A DNA stretch of 64,000 bases, taken from assembly GCA_046566065.1 (NCBI GenBank), contig JBKHXK010000013.1:1-64000 (forward strand), in the 5' to 3' direction. Below the pieces are notes generated by a model, which worked only from the letters and a program-made list of their open reading frames with translations, searched no databases and had not been told where the DNA came from. Position 1 is the stretch's first letter, and every line of letters begins with the position of its first letter. A program made the translations under genes and the position numbers. Below, in pieces: positions 40,815 through 48,289 of this stretch. The stretch comes from MB1-2 sp046566065 (GTDB taxonomy: Bacteria > Actinomycetota > CADDZG01 > WHSQ01).

Positions 40815-43800
40815 TCAGACGGTGACGTCTTCCATACGTTTGGCGATGACATGAGAGACACCGTCTTTCTGCATCGACACGCCATAGAGCACGTCTGCGG
40901 CTTCCATCGTGCGCTTCTGGTGAGTGACGATCAGGACCTGAGCTCTCTCCTCCAGCTCCTCGATCAGTCCCAGGAAGCGCAGGAGGTTGATGTCGTCGAG
41001 AGCCGCCTCGACCTCGTCCAGCAGGTAGAAGGGCGAAGGCCGTGAGCGGAAGATCGAGAACAGGAAGGCCAGGGCGACCAGTGAGCGCTCCCCACCCGAC
41101 AGCAATGACAGCTTCCTCACGTTCTTCCCTGGGGGCCGCGCTTCGACCTCGATCCCAGACGAAAGCACGTCGTCTGGATCGGTCAGCTTCAGCCTGCCCG
41201 TACCTCCCGGAAAGAGCCGTTGGAAGACCGATTCGAACTCACGAGCGACGTCTTCGAAGGCCTCACTGAAGACCTGGACGATGGTCTCGTCGACCTCACG
41301 GACCACCTTCATGAGGTCCCGCTTCGAGGAGCGCAGATCTTCGATCTGGCTCTCGAGGAAGGTCTCGCGCTCGGCCAGTTCGGCGTATTCCTCCGCGGCG
41401 TGTGGGTTCACCGCACCGAGGCTTCGCATCTTCCGATCCAGCTTTTCGACCTCGGAGCGGGCCTCCTGCTCGGCAACCGGGTTGAAACCCTCCAGCGCGA
41501 TCAGGTCCTCCACCGACAAGCCCCATTCCTCCATCGCGCGCTCCCCCAGAGCAGCGGTCCGTGCTCTGGTCTCGGCTCGGCGGATCTCGGCTTCGTTCTT
41601 GGCTCGTCCGACCTCGTCGAGGGTCTCGGCGAGCTCTCTCTCGCGCGCTCTCATGGAGGCAAGCTTGCGTTCTGCATCTCTCGCCGACTCCCGCGTCGTC
41701 TCCGCGGCCTCCTCCGCTTCGCGCGCCCACCGGCCGGCACGCTCGGCGGCGACCAGGGCCGCGTCCCGCACGCGCTCGGTTCGTTCACGGGCACCGCGTA
41801 GCTTGGTGCGCAGATCTTCCAGCCCTTCGAGCGCGGCCTGGGCGTCGGCGATCCCAGCCTCGGCCTCCTCTAACCGCAGCCTCGCGGCCAGACTGCGCTC
41901 GGTCGCGGCTCGTGCCTCGAGCTCGACCTCGGTGAGGACCGCGGTCGCCCGGCGGGCGAGCTGGCGTGCCTCGGATGCGGCTTGCTCGGCGCGTTCCCTG
42001 TGCGAGCGCATCTCCTCGACCGCGGCCCGACGCTCGGGAAGAGCGGCGCGCTCCTCCATGGCGGCTCGCTCGGCCTCGGCCAACGCGTCGCGAGAGCGGG
42101 CAAGCTCGTCATCGAGAGCCGCGAGCTCGATCTCGCGCGCGTCCCTCTTACGACGACTCCCTGCAAGTCGTTCCGCGGCGCCGGACATGAGCGCGTCCAA
42201 CCGGCGAAGCTCCTCGTCATGCCGGGCGACCTCGAGCCACAACCTTTCGACCTCGGCTTCGGCGGCGGCAACGATGCGGGCGGCCTCGTCCTCGGCCGCA
42301 CCGGCGACGCTCGCCTGCTCGCGCGCCGAGTCCAGCAGCGGACCCATCCGTTCGACGACATCGGGTCGGTCCGAGAACATGCCTGCGACCTCTTCGAAGG
42401 CCTCCAGACGTGCCCTCGCGGCCGCCAGCTCGGCATGGGAGGCGCCTTGGTTCGCCTTCAGCGAGTCGGCATGCTCGCGTGCAGATTCCATCCTGGTCTC
42501 GGCTGCAGCCGCCGCCTCCGCGACCGAGTCGAGCTCGGACTCGAGGGTCTTCACGTCCTCCTCCGCCGCGACCACAGCGCGGGCGTTCTCTCGCAGGGCC
42601 TGGTCGGCCACCTCCCGACGCTCTATGGCCGAGCGGACCCGGGCCTCGATCGCTCCCAAGGTCGCCCGGCCGGAGGCTTCGCTGCCTTCGGCGCGCACCA
42701 GGGCCTGCGCAGCAGCCGTCTCCTCCGAGCGGGCCGCCGACAGCAACTCGTCGGCCCTGTCTGCTGCAGCATGCTGTTCGGCAGCTTCGGCTCGGGCATC
42801 GGAGACCCTGGCGTCTACTCGCGCCGCCTCCGCTTCCAGAGCGGCGACCTCCGAGGACCAGCGATGTTCCTCCGCCTCGAGCAACCGGATGCGCTCCCGG
42901 TAACCCTCCTCGGTCTCGGCGGCTAAACGACCGGCAAGACGGGCCGCGCGTTCGTCTGCCAAGCGAGCGAGTGCGGTGAACCGATCGGCGTTGCGTCCGA
43001 TGCGGTTGGCCGTGTGTTGCATGGCTTCGGCCTCGCTGCTCAGTCTCTCGCGCTCGGCCCCCGCGGGACCCAGCTGAGCCCGGAGAGAGCCGAGCTCATC
43101 CGCCAGAAGCCCGGCGCGGTGCGCGGCGGCCTCAAGATCGATGGTCGCGTCTTCACTCTGCAGACGCTGCAACTCGGTAGCGGTTAGGCGCTGGCGAAGT
43201 TCACGATGCGTTCCGACGAGCTCCGAGTACTGAGCGGCGGCGTTCGCTTGCCGCTTCAAGGGGCGGATCGCGCGTCGCAGCTCGACCAGTACATCGTTGA
43301 GACGCACCAGGTTCTCGTCGACGCGTTCGATCTTCCGTACCGCCCGGTCCTTCCGGCGACGGAACTTTCCGATCTGCGCGGCTTCTTCGATCAGGTGACG
43401 CCGATCCTCGGGTCGGGCCTGAAGCACGGTGTCGAGCTGTCCTTGACCCACGACCGTGTGGATACTGCGTCCGATACCGGTGTCGGACAGCAGCTCGGCG
43501 ATATCGAGCAAACGGCAGGGAGCGCCGTTGATCCGGTACTCGGTCTCGCCATTGCGGTCGGTGGAGCGAGAGATCGTCACCTCGGCCAGGTCGAGGGGCA
43601 GCACACCCGAGGAGTTGTCCAGGGTCAGCGCCACCTCCGCCATGCCCAGCTTCGACCGCCCGGCGGAGCCCGCGAAGATCACGTCCTCCATGGAGCCGCC
43701 ACGGAGGCTCGAGGGGGCCTGGGACCCCAGGACCCACGAGAGAGCGTCGGCGATGTTCGACTTCCCCGAGCCGTTCGGACCGACGATCACGTTCACGCCC

Positions 43801-43871
43801 GGCTCGAATTCAAGCACCGTCGGGTTGGCGAACGATTTGAAGCCCGACATCTTCAGGGCCTTTACGTACAT
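40815..43871 (-). CDS. smc: Chromosome segregation SMC protein lacking a recognisable hinge domain
   Basis: An ABC-type ATPase that organises chromosomes with ScpA/ScpB. The N-terminal head has SGFKSFANPT, the Walker A GPNGSGKSN (residues 31-39) and the conserved SIHTVVGQGQLDTVLQ. The C-terminal head has the signature LSLLSGGERSLVALAFLF, the Walker B FYLLDEVEAALDD, and VLIVTHQKRTME. Between them lie two long helical arms of about 325 residues each. At the midpoint (residues about 490-515, GMFSDRPDVVERMGPLLDSA), where bacterial SMCs carry a globular hinge of about 150-200 residues, only a short turn is present. The 1018-residue length is about 160 below the usual 1170-1200, matching the missing hinge. 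Confidence 0.9.
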   Translation of the reverse strand: MYVKALKMSGFKSFANPTVLEFEPGVNVIVGPNGSGKSNIADALSWVLGSQAPSSLRGGSMEDVIFAGSAGRSKLGMAEVALTLDNSSGVLPLDLAEVTISRSTDRNGETEYRINGAPCRLLDIAELLSDTGIGRSIHTVVGQGQLDTVLQARPEDRRHLIEEAAQIGKFRRRKDRAVRKIERVDENLVRLNDVLVELRRAIRPLKRQANAAAQYSELVGTHRELRQRLTATELQRLQSEDATIDLEAAAHRAGLLADELGSLRAQLGPAGAERERLSSEAEAMQHTANRIGRNADRFTALARLADERAARLAGRLAAETEEGYRERIRLLEAEEHRWSSEVAALEAEAARVDARVSDARAEAAEQHAAADRADELLSAARSEETAAAQALVRAEGSEASGRATLGAIEARVRSAIERREVADQALRENARAVVAAEEDVKTLESELDSVAEAAAAAETRMESAREHADSLKANQGASHAELAAARARLEAFEEVAGMFSDRPDVVERMGPLLDSAREQASVAGAAEDEAARIVAAAEAEVERLWLEVARHDEELRRLDALMSGAAERLAGSRRKRDAREIELAALDDELARSRDALAEAERAAMEERAALPERRAAVEEMRSHRERAEQAASEARQLARRATAVLTEVELEARAATERSLAARLRLEEAEAGIADAQAALEGLEDLRTKLRGARERTERVRDAALVAAERAGRWAREAEEAAETTRESARDAERKLASMRARERELAETLDEVGRAKNEAEIRRAETRARTAALGERAMEEWGLSVEDLIALEGFNPVAEQEARSEVEKLDRKMRSLGAVNPHAAEEYAELAERETFLESQIEDLRSSKRDLMKVVREVDETIVQVFSEAFEDVAREFESVFQRLFPGGTGRLKLTDPDDVLSSGIEVEARPPGKNVRKLSLLSGGERSLVALAFLFSIFRSRPSPFYLLDEVEAALDDINLLRFLGLIEELEERAQVLIVTHQKRTMEAADVLYGVSMQKDGVSHVIAKRMEDVTV

Positions 43872-43926
43872 CGCCCCAACCTAATGTCCGGGCACCTGGT
43901 AAGGACGGAAATCGACCAGATCCTGG

Positions 43927-44202
43927 CTACTTGATCTTGAAGGTCTTCTCGTTCTTGGGCGGCTCTCTGTCGACCTGCACGCCCTGGACCTTGGCGCCCT
44001 TGGGGCCGGCCCGACAGAGTCCTACGACCCGGTAGACCTCATCGCGCGGTCCTTCCAGCACCGCCTCGACGCGTCCATCGCGCAGGTTGCGGACCCAGCC
44101 GGTCACACCTTGCTCGTTGGCCTTGTCGGCGATGGCCTGGCGGAAGCCCAAACCCTGGACCTCACCGGACACGAACACATGCACTCGCGTCCTATCTTCC
44201 AA
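43927..44202 (-). CDS. acyP: Acylphosphatase
   Basis: A 91-residue acylphosphatase that hydrolyses acyl phosphates. Its catalytic Arg lies in VSGEVQGLGFRQAIADKA (the phosphate-binding VQGxGFR loop) and its catalytic Asn in VTGWVRNLRDGRVEAVLEG. Both are intact. It lies between smc and the Fpg-like gene, the usual place in actinobacteria. Confidence 0.95.
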   Translation of the reverse strand: MEDRTRVHVFVSGEVQGLGFRQAIADKANEQGVTGWVRNLRDGRVEAVLEGPRDEVYRVVGLCRAGPKGAKVQGVQVDREPPKNEKTFKIK

Positions 44203-44244
44203 TCTGATCCCTCCTGCTGTTAGCGGACACCCCGGGTGTAGAAC

Positions 44245-45090
44245 TCACGTCTGGCACTGCGGACAGAAGTAGGCGTACATGTTGTCGATCTCTATCTTCT
44301 CGATGTCGTGGCGGCAGCGGGGACAGAACTCGCCTTCTCGCTGGAACACCTTCAGGTCGAGCTGGTAGGTCCCGGGCTCACCGTGCAGGTCGCGGAACGG
44401 CAACTCGCCAACGCTCGTCCCTCGCGATTTGATCGCGTCCTGGAACGTCTCCATGAGGGCCCGGTACAGCCGTCTCACATCCTGTGAGGACAGCTTGTTC
44501 GAAGGACGATCGAGCTTGATGCCTGCGGTGAACAGGATCTCGTCCGCGTAGAGGGGGCCGAGACCGCAGATGAACTTGGGGTCCACCAGCAGCGAGCGCA
44601 TCGGAACCTCTCGGTCCTGAAGCAGGCCAGAGAAGTGGTTCCACGTGAACTGGTGGGTCAGTGGATCGATCAGGAACGGAGGGTTCTGACGGATCTCGTC
44701 GACCTCCTCCTTGGGGAGCACGGAGACCTCGCTCGACGGCTTGGGGTCCACGATCCGCAGCTGCCCGCCGATCGTGAAGCTCAGGACGAGATGGGTATGG
44801 GTCTCCATCTCCTCCGAGCCGGAGGTCTTCAGCAGGAGACCGGACTCGCCCAGGTCGAGAACGAAGACGTTGCCCGTGTCCAGCTCCATGAGGAGCAACT
44901 TCCCGATGCGGTCCACCCGCTCGACCTTGGCTCCCGCCAGCAGATCCTGGAACTCCTTGCGTCGACCGTGCCGCTTGATGATCTTCATGGCGTTCCGGTT
45001 GGACCGGATCTCGGCTTCCTTGATGCGTCGTCCCACGATCTCTTTCTCGAGATCGCGCTTCAGGACCTCGATCTCAGGAAGCTCGAGCAT
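44245..45090 (-). CDS. Fpg/MutM-like DNA glycosylase homologue lacking the catalytic N-terminal proline
   Basis: A 281-residue Fpg/Nei-fold protein. Canonical Fpg begins MPELPE and, after Met removal, uses Pro as nucleophile and Glu as acid. Here the start is MLELPEIEVLKRDLE, with Leu in place of that Pro. The beta-hairpin Lys segment (RVDRIGKLLLMEL) is present, the DPRRFG-type loop is missing, and the C-terminal zinc finger (CPRCRHDIEKI; YAYFCPQCQ) keeps all four cysteines but lacks the usual finger Arg. It probably binds DNA but is unlikely to act as a normal bifunctional glycosylase. The ATG at 45090 overlaps rnc by 17 bases; a frame extending to 45129 has no homology. Confidence 0.87.
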   Translation of the reverse strand: MLELPEIEVLKRDLEKEIVGRRIKEAEIRSNRNAMKIIKRHGRRKEFQDLLAGAKVERVDRIGKLLLMELDTGNVFVLDLGESGLLLKTSGSEEMETHTHLVLSFTIGGQLRIVDPKPSSEVSVLPKEEVDEIRQNPPFLIDPLTHQFTWNHFSGLLQDREVPMRSLLVDPKFICGLGPLYADEILFTAGIKLDRPSNKLSSQDVRRLYRALMETFQDAIKSRGTSVGELPFRDLHGEPGTYQLDLKVFQREGEFCPRCRHDIEKIEIDNMYAYFCPQCQT

Positions 45091-45748
45091 CGCCCTGCTC
45101 CCGCTCGGAGAACCTCGCCAATGCTTCACGGGCGGCCAACTGCTCGGCCTCCTTCTTGCTGCGACCTATCCCCGAGCCGTAGAGCTCGCCGTTGACGTAC
45201 ACGTGGGCGCTGTAACGCCGGTCGTGGTCGGGGCCGGACGACGCCAGCCTGTAGACCGGGAGCTCTGAGGTCTCGCGGACGACTATCTCCTGGAGCGCGG
45301 TCTTCGAGTCGTAGCGGTGCTCGGTCGCAAGAGCCGCTTCGATCTCGCCGCGGAGGATCGGGTCCACATAGTCCCGAAGCTGGTCCAGACCGCGCTCGAG
45401 GTACACCGCCCCGATGATCGCCTCGAACGTGTCCGCCAACAAGGAGGACTTCGTGCGGCCGCCGGAGCTTTCCTCTCCCTTGCCCAACCGGATGTGGTCC
45501 CCCACGCCGTACCTCGCCGCCAGATCCGCGAGGGCCTGTGTGTTCACGACCGCGGATCGCAGGCGCGCCATCTCTCCTTCGGAGAGGTCCGGGTGGGCTC
45601 GAAAGATCAGGTCGGTCACGATCGCTCCCAGGATGGCGTCGCCGAGGAACTCGAGGCGCTCGTTGTGCGCGGCGGCCTCTGGCTGCTCGAAGGCGAAGGA
45701 ACGATGGGTGAGAGCCAGCTCGAACGTGCCCCCGAGCTCGGCGGGCAC
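45074..45748 (-). CDS. rnc: Ribonuclease III
   Basis: Double-strand RNA endonuclease for rRNA and mRNA processing. The 224-residue protein has the catalytic signature NERLEFLGDAILGAIVTDLI, DTFEAIIGAVYLERGL for the second acidic site, and a C-terminal dsRNA-binding domain (DSKTALQEIVV; GIGRSKKEAEQLAAREALA). The start is uncertain: the GTG at 45748 is the first canonical codon, but family-like residues (HSLGVPAELGG) extend just upstream and a CTG two codons before is better spaced from an AAGGGA. It sits 28 bases after rpmF. Confidence 0.94.
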   Translation of the reverse strand: MPAELGGTFELALTHRSFAFEQPEAAAHNERLEFLGDAILGAIVTDLIFRAHPDLSEGEMARLRSAVVNTQALADLAARYGVGDHIRLGKGEESSGGRTKSSLLADTFEAIIGAVYLERGLDQLRDYVDPILRGEIEAALATEHRYDSKTALQEIVVRETSELPVYRLASSGPDHDRRYSAHVYVNGELYGSGIGRSKKEAEQLAAREALARFSEREQGDARAS

Positions 45749-45776
45749 GCCCAGCGAGTGAAGTCCCTTTTCAGGG

Positions 45777-45953
45777 CTATTCGGTCTCGACAGCCTGGCG
45801 TCCTGCGTAGTAGCCGCAGTTGGCGCAGACGCGGTGAGGCATCTTCGGCTGACGACATTGAGGGCAGGCGGAGTAGGTAGGCGCCTCCGCCTTCCAGTGG
45901 GCGCGCCGCATCCTCATCTTCGATCTCGTCTTGCGCCTCTTGGGTACAGCCAT
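45777..45953 (-). CDS. rpmF: 50S ribosomal protein L32
   Basis: A 58-residue L32 too short for many ORF cut-offs. It starts at the ATG at 45953 with MAVPKRRKTRSKMRMRRAHW, has the zinc ribbon ACPQCRQPKMPHRVCANCGYY with four cysteines, and stops at 45777. It lies between yceD (30 bases upstream) and rnc, the standard yceD-rpmF-rnc order. The zinc-ribbon (C+) form suggests ordinary zinc-replete expression. Confidence 0.95.
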   Translation of the reverse strand: MAVPKRRKTRSKMRMRRAHWKAEAPTYSACPQCRQPKMPHRVCANCGYYAGRQAVETE

Positions 45954-45983
45954 GCTTTCCTCCTGCTTTCGGTCGGCGGTGGT

Positions 45984-46556
45984 CTATTGGGCGAGCCGCT
46001 CGCGCAACTCGTCGAGGGCGGCCCATCGAGGGTCGCCCGTTTCTTCGGTGCAGTCGCAGTCGCCCCGGTTGAGATCCTTCCCGCAGCGGGCGCAGAGGCC
46101 CTTGCAGCCCTCTTCACACAAAGGGTTCAAAGGCAACCCCAGGGTGATGGCATCCCGGAGCATCGGCTCCAGGTCGACCTCGTTACCCGTCACGCGGTAG
46201 GAATCGTCGTCGGCCTGGTCGGTGTGGCCGGGGGCGTAGAAGAGCTCGCACACCTCGACGGTGATCTCGGAGGGGAGCTGTTTCAGGCAACGAGCGCACT
46301 GCAGGACGGAGTTCCCCCGGACCGGGCCCGTGACGAGGATCCCCTCGACCACGCTCTCGGCCCTGAGACGCGCCTCGATGGCCTGCTGCAGCCGCGCCAG
46401 CGGGGTCCGAACCCCGTCGAGGGGCTTGCGGATCTCGAGGTCCCGGTAGGCGCCGGGACGGCCGACGATCTCGGCGACCGAGACCTTGAACTCATGCACG
46501 CGCGCGTCCCATCCTGTAGGTCGTTGTGGGCCCGTCACGCCGGTCGTGAGGGGCAC
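45984..46556 (-). CDS. yceD: YceD family (DUF177) protein
   Basis: A 190-residue DUF177 protein, linked to 23S rRNA accumulation in several bacteria. It has VQCARCLKQL-type zinc-binding residues (VLQCARCLKQLPSE) and a Cys-rich C-terminal part (PLCEEGCKGLCARCGKDLNR, DCDCTEE). It precedes rpmF, its usual genomic partner. The N-terminus before VHEFKVSVAE is not conserved in sequence, so the start may be a little downstream. Confidence 0.9.
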   Translation of the reverse strand: MPLTTGVTGPQRPTGWDARVHEFKVSVAEIVGRPGAYRDLEIRKPLDGVRTPLARLQQAIEARLRAESVVEGILVTGPVRGNSVLQCARCLKQLPSEITVEVCELFYAPGHTDQADDDSYRVTGNEVDLEPMLRDAITLGLPLNPLCEEGCKGLCARCGKDLNRGDCDCTEETGDPRWAALDELRERLAQ

Positions 46557-46608
46557 TCAATGCTAACAGACCAGCCGATTCGGCCGATCCGTCCGTTCCG
46601 CCCGACGC

Positions 46609-47136
46609 TTACTGCTGACGGCTGAGCTCGGCGGCGTCGAACGGGGCGGAGTCCGAGGGGTGACCGTCCTGCGGGACGTTCACCGTCTGAGCATCCCCCT
46701 GGAGCTGCTCGCGTCCTCGCCCGACGACCTTGAGCGTCTTCTCCAGCAGGATCTCGAAGGCGGCCAGCTTCTGGTCGATGTAGTCCTCCGCCTCGACGCG
46801 CATCTGGGCCGTTCGCTCTTTGGCTTCGTCGATGATCCGCTCCGCCTCTCGTTGGGCGGCGTGGACGATCTCGGTCCGCGACAGCAAGCGGTCGCGCTGC
46901 TCGGCGGCCTCGGTGATGATCCGCTCGGCCTCCTTGCGCGCCCGAGCCAGCAGCTCGTCTCTGTCTCGCGACATCCAGCGGGCCTGACGGACCTCCTCGG
47001 GCACGGTCTCCTTCAGCTGAGCGAGCAACTCCAGGAACTCGTCCCGATTGATCACGGCACTCGACGACAGAGGGACGGCCTTGGCCTCCTCTACGAGGGC
47101 CTGAAGCTCGTCGATCCTCTCGATCAGGTCCATCAA
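46609..47136 (-). CDS. Coiled-coil protein, DivIVA/Rv2927c-like
   Basis: A 175-residue coiled-coil protein. Heptad-rich helices cover residues 60-140 (ARARKEAERIITEAAEQRDR; AQREAERIIDEAKERTAQMR), and a Gly/Asp-rich tail follows. It matches the mycobacterial Rv2927c-type protein found between coaD and yceD, which is regarded as related to cell-division-type coiled coils. It has no membrane segment. It lies 76 bases downstream of coaD. Confidence 0.8.
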   Translation of the reverse strand: MMDLIERIDELQALVEEAKAVPLSSSAVINRDEFLELLAQLKETVPEEVRQARWMSRDRDELLARARKEAERIITEAAEQRDRLLSRTEIVHAAQREAERIIDEAKERTAQMRVEAEDYIDQKLAAFEILLEKTLKVVGRGREQLQGDAQTVNVPQDGHPSDSAPFDAAELSRQQ

Positions 47137-47212
47137 GTCACCTTCCTATTTCTGGTTGATGCAGTCATTTTCGCGCTTCGGTACGGCTTTCGTCCACGCG
47201 AGCCCTCCGACC

Positions 47213-47689
47213 TCAGGCGTAGCGTTGACTCAGAGCGGCAGCCACGGACGCCGGAACGAGGCCCTCTACCGGGCCACCGAAGCGAGCAACCTCCTTGACC
47301 AGGCTCGAGGACAGGAAGGCCCACGCCGGCTTCGCGGTGAGGAACATCGTATCCAGCCCGGGGGCGAGGGCGGCGTTCATCTCGGCCATCTGAAGCTCGT
47401 ACTCGAAGTCGGAGACGGCCCGGAGCCCCTTCACGACCACGTTGACCTCCCTCGTCCTGGCGTAGTCCACCAGAAGGCCGTCGAAGGAATCGATCTCCAC
47501 GTTGTCCACGTGGCCGAGGGCGTCGGACAGCAGGTGCTTCCGTTCGTCGAGAGTGAACAGAGGCTCCTTAGACGGGTTCGCGATCACGGCGACGAGCACC
47601 CGTTCGAAGTGTCGTGAGGTCCGTTCGATGACGTCTATGTGGCCGTTGGTGGGAGGGTCGAAAGAGCCGGGGCAGAGAGCTGCCGTCAC
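47213..47689 (-). CDS. coaD: Phosphopantetheine adenylyltransferase (CoaD)
   Basis: Penultimate step of coenzyme A synthesis. The 158-residue nucleotidyltransferase has the HxGH-type motif LCPGSFDPPTNGHIDVIERT, VVKGLRAVSDFEYELQMAEM and the ISSSLVKEVA-like SSSLVKEVARFGG region. It starts at GTG 47689, which overlaps the rsmD stop (GTGA). The open frame upstream to 47959 is rsmD shadow. It is complete and typical. Confidence 0.96.
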   Translation of the reverse strand: MTAALCPGSFDPPTNGHIDVIERTSRHFERVLVAVIANPSKEPLFTLDERKHLLSDALGHVDNVEIDSFDGLLVDYARTREVNVVVKGLRAVSDFEYELQMAEMNAALAPGLDTMFLTAKPAWAFLSSSLVKEVARFGGPVEGLVPASVAAALSQRYA

Positions 47690-48240
47690 TCCTCTTCCTC
47701 TTCGTGGCAGAACACGAGTATCCGGGACTGCCCGTACTCGCGCTCCCACATGAGATCGAGGCCGAACGGCTTGAGCTGAGCTTCCTTTACGGTGCGGTGC
47801 ACGAGGATGCGGCCCTCGTCCGCCAGCCATCCCCCGGTCACCAGGGACTCGAGATCCGCGCGCACCTGCGCCAACGGCATGTTGTAGGGGGGGTCCAGGA
47901 AGACCAGATCCATCCGGTCGTCCGCGGGAAGCTTGAGCGTGGACTTCACATCGGCCCACAGCACTTCCGACGCGCCTCCGAACCCCGTCGTCTCTATGTT
48001 GGCCTCGAGCTTGACGATCGCCTCGCGTGCGCTCTCCACGAAGATGGCTTGTTTGGCCCCTCGGGAGAGGGCTTCCAGCCCAAGAGCACCAGATCCGGCG
48101 TAGAGGTCGAGGATCTTCATGCCGCCCAGATCCCCTAGCGCAGAGAAGACCGACTCCTTCATCATGTCGGTCATCGGACGGGTTCCCATCGTGGGCGCCT
48201 TGAGACGCCGGCCTTTGGCGCTACCGGCTATGACTCGCAT
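47686..48240 (-). CDS. rsmD: 16S rRNA (guanine-966-N2)-methyltransferase RsmD
   Basis: A 184-residue SAM-dependent methyltransferase. The family N-terminus is MRVIAGSAKGRRLKAPTMG with RPMTDMMKESVFSALGDLGG. The SAM motif is DLYAGSGALGLEALSRGA, and the catalytic motif is VFLDPPYNMPL, which methylates G966 of 16S rRNA. The order recG-rsmD-coaD is common in actinobacteria. It overlaps coaD by four bases. Confidence 0.95.
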   Translation of the reverse strand: MRVIAGSAKGRRLKAPTMGTRPMTDMMKESVFSALGDLGGMKILDLYAGSGALGLEALSRGAKQAIFVESAREAIVKLEANIETTGFGGASEVLWADVKSTLKLPADDRMDLVFLDPPYNMPLAQVRADLESLVTGGWLADEGRILVHRTVKEAQLKPFGLDLMWEREYGQSRILVFCHEEEEE

Positions 48241-48289
48241 CCGATAAATCTACTAAACCGGTAACGGGGCTGCCGGGGGCACCCTCCCG

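Noticed and set aside
41281..42903. Long 540-residue open frame on the plus strand
   Set aside because: It is antisense to smc, has a Ser/Arg/Ala-rich composition typical of the reverse of a high-GC coiled-coil gene, and has no recognisable motif.
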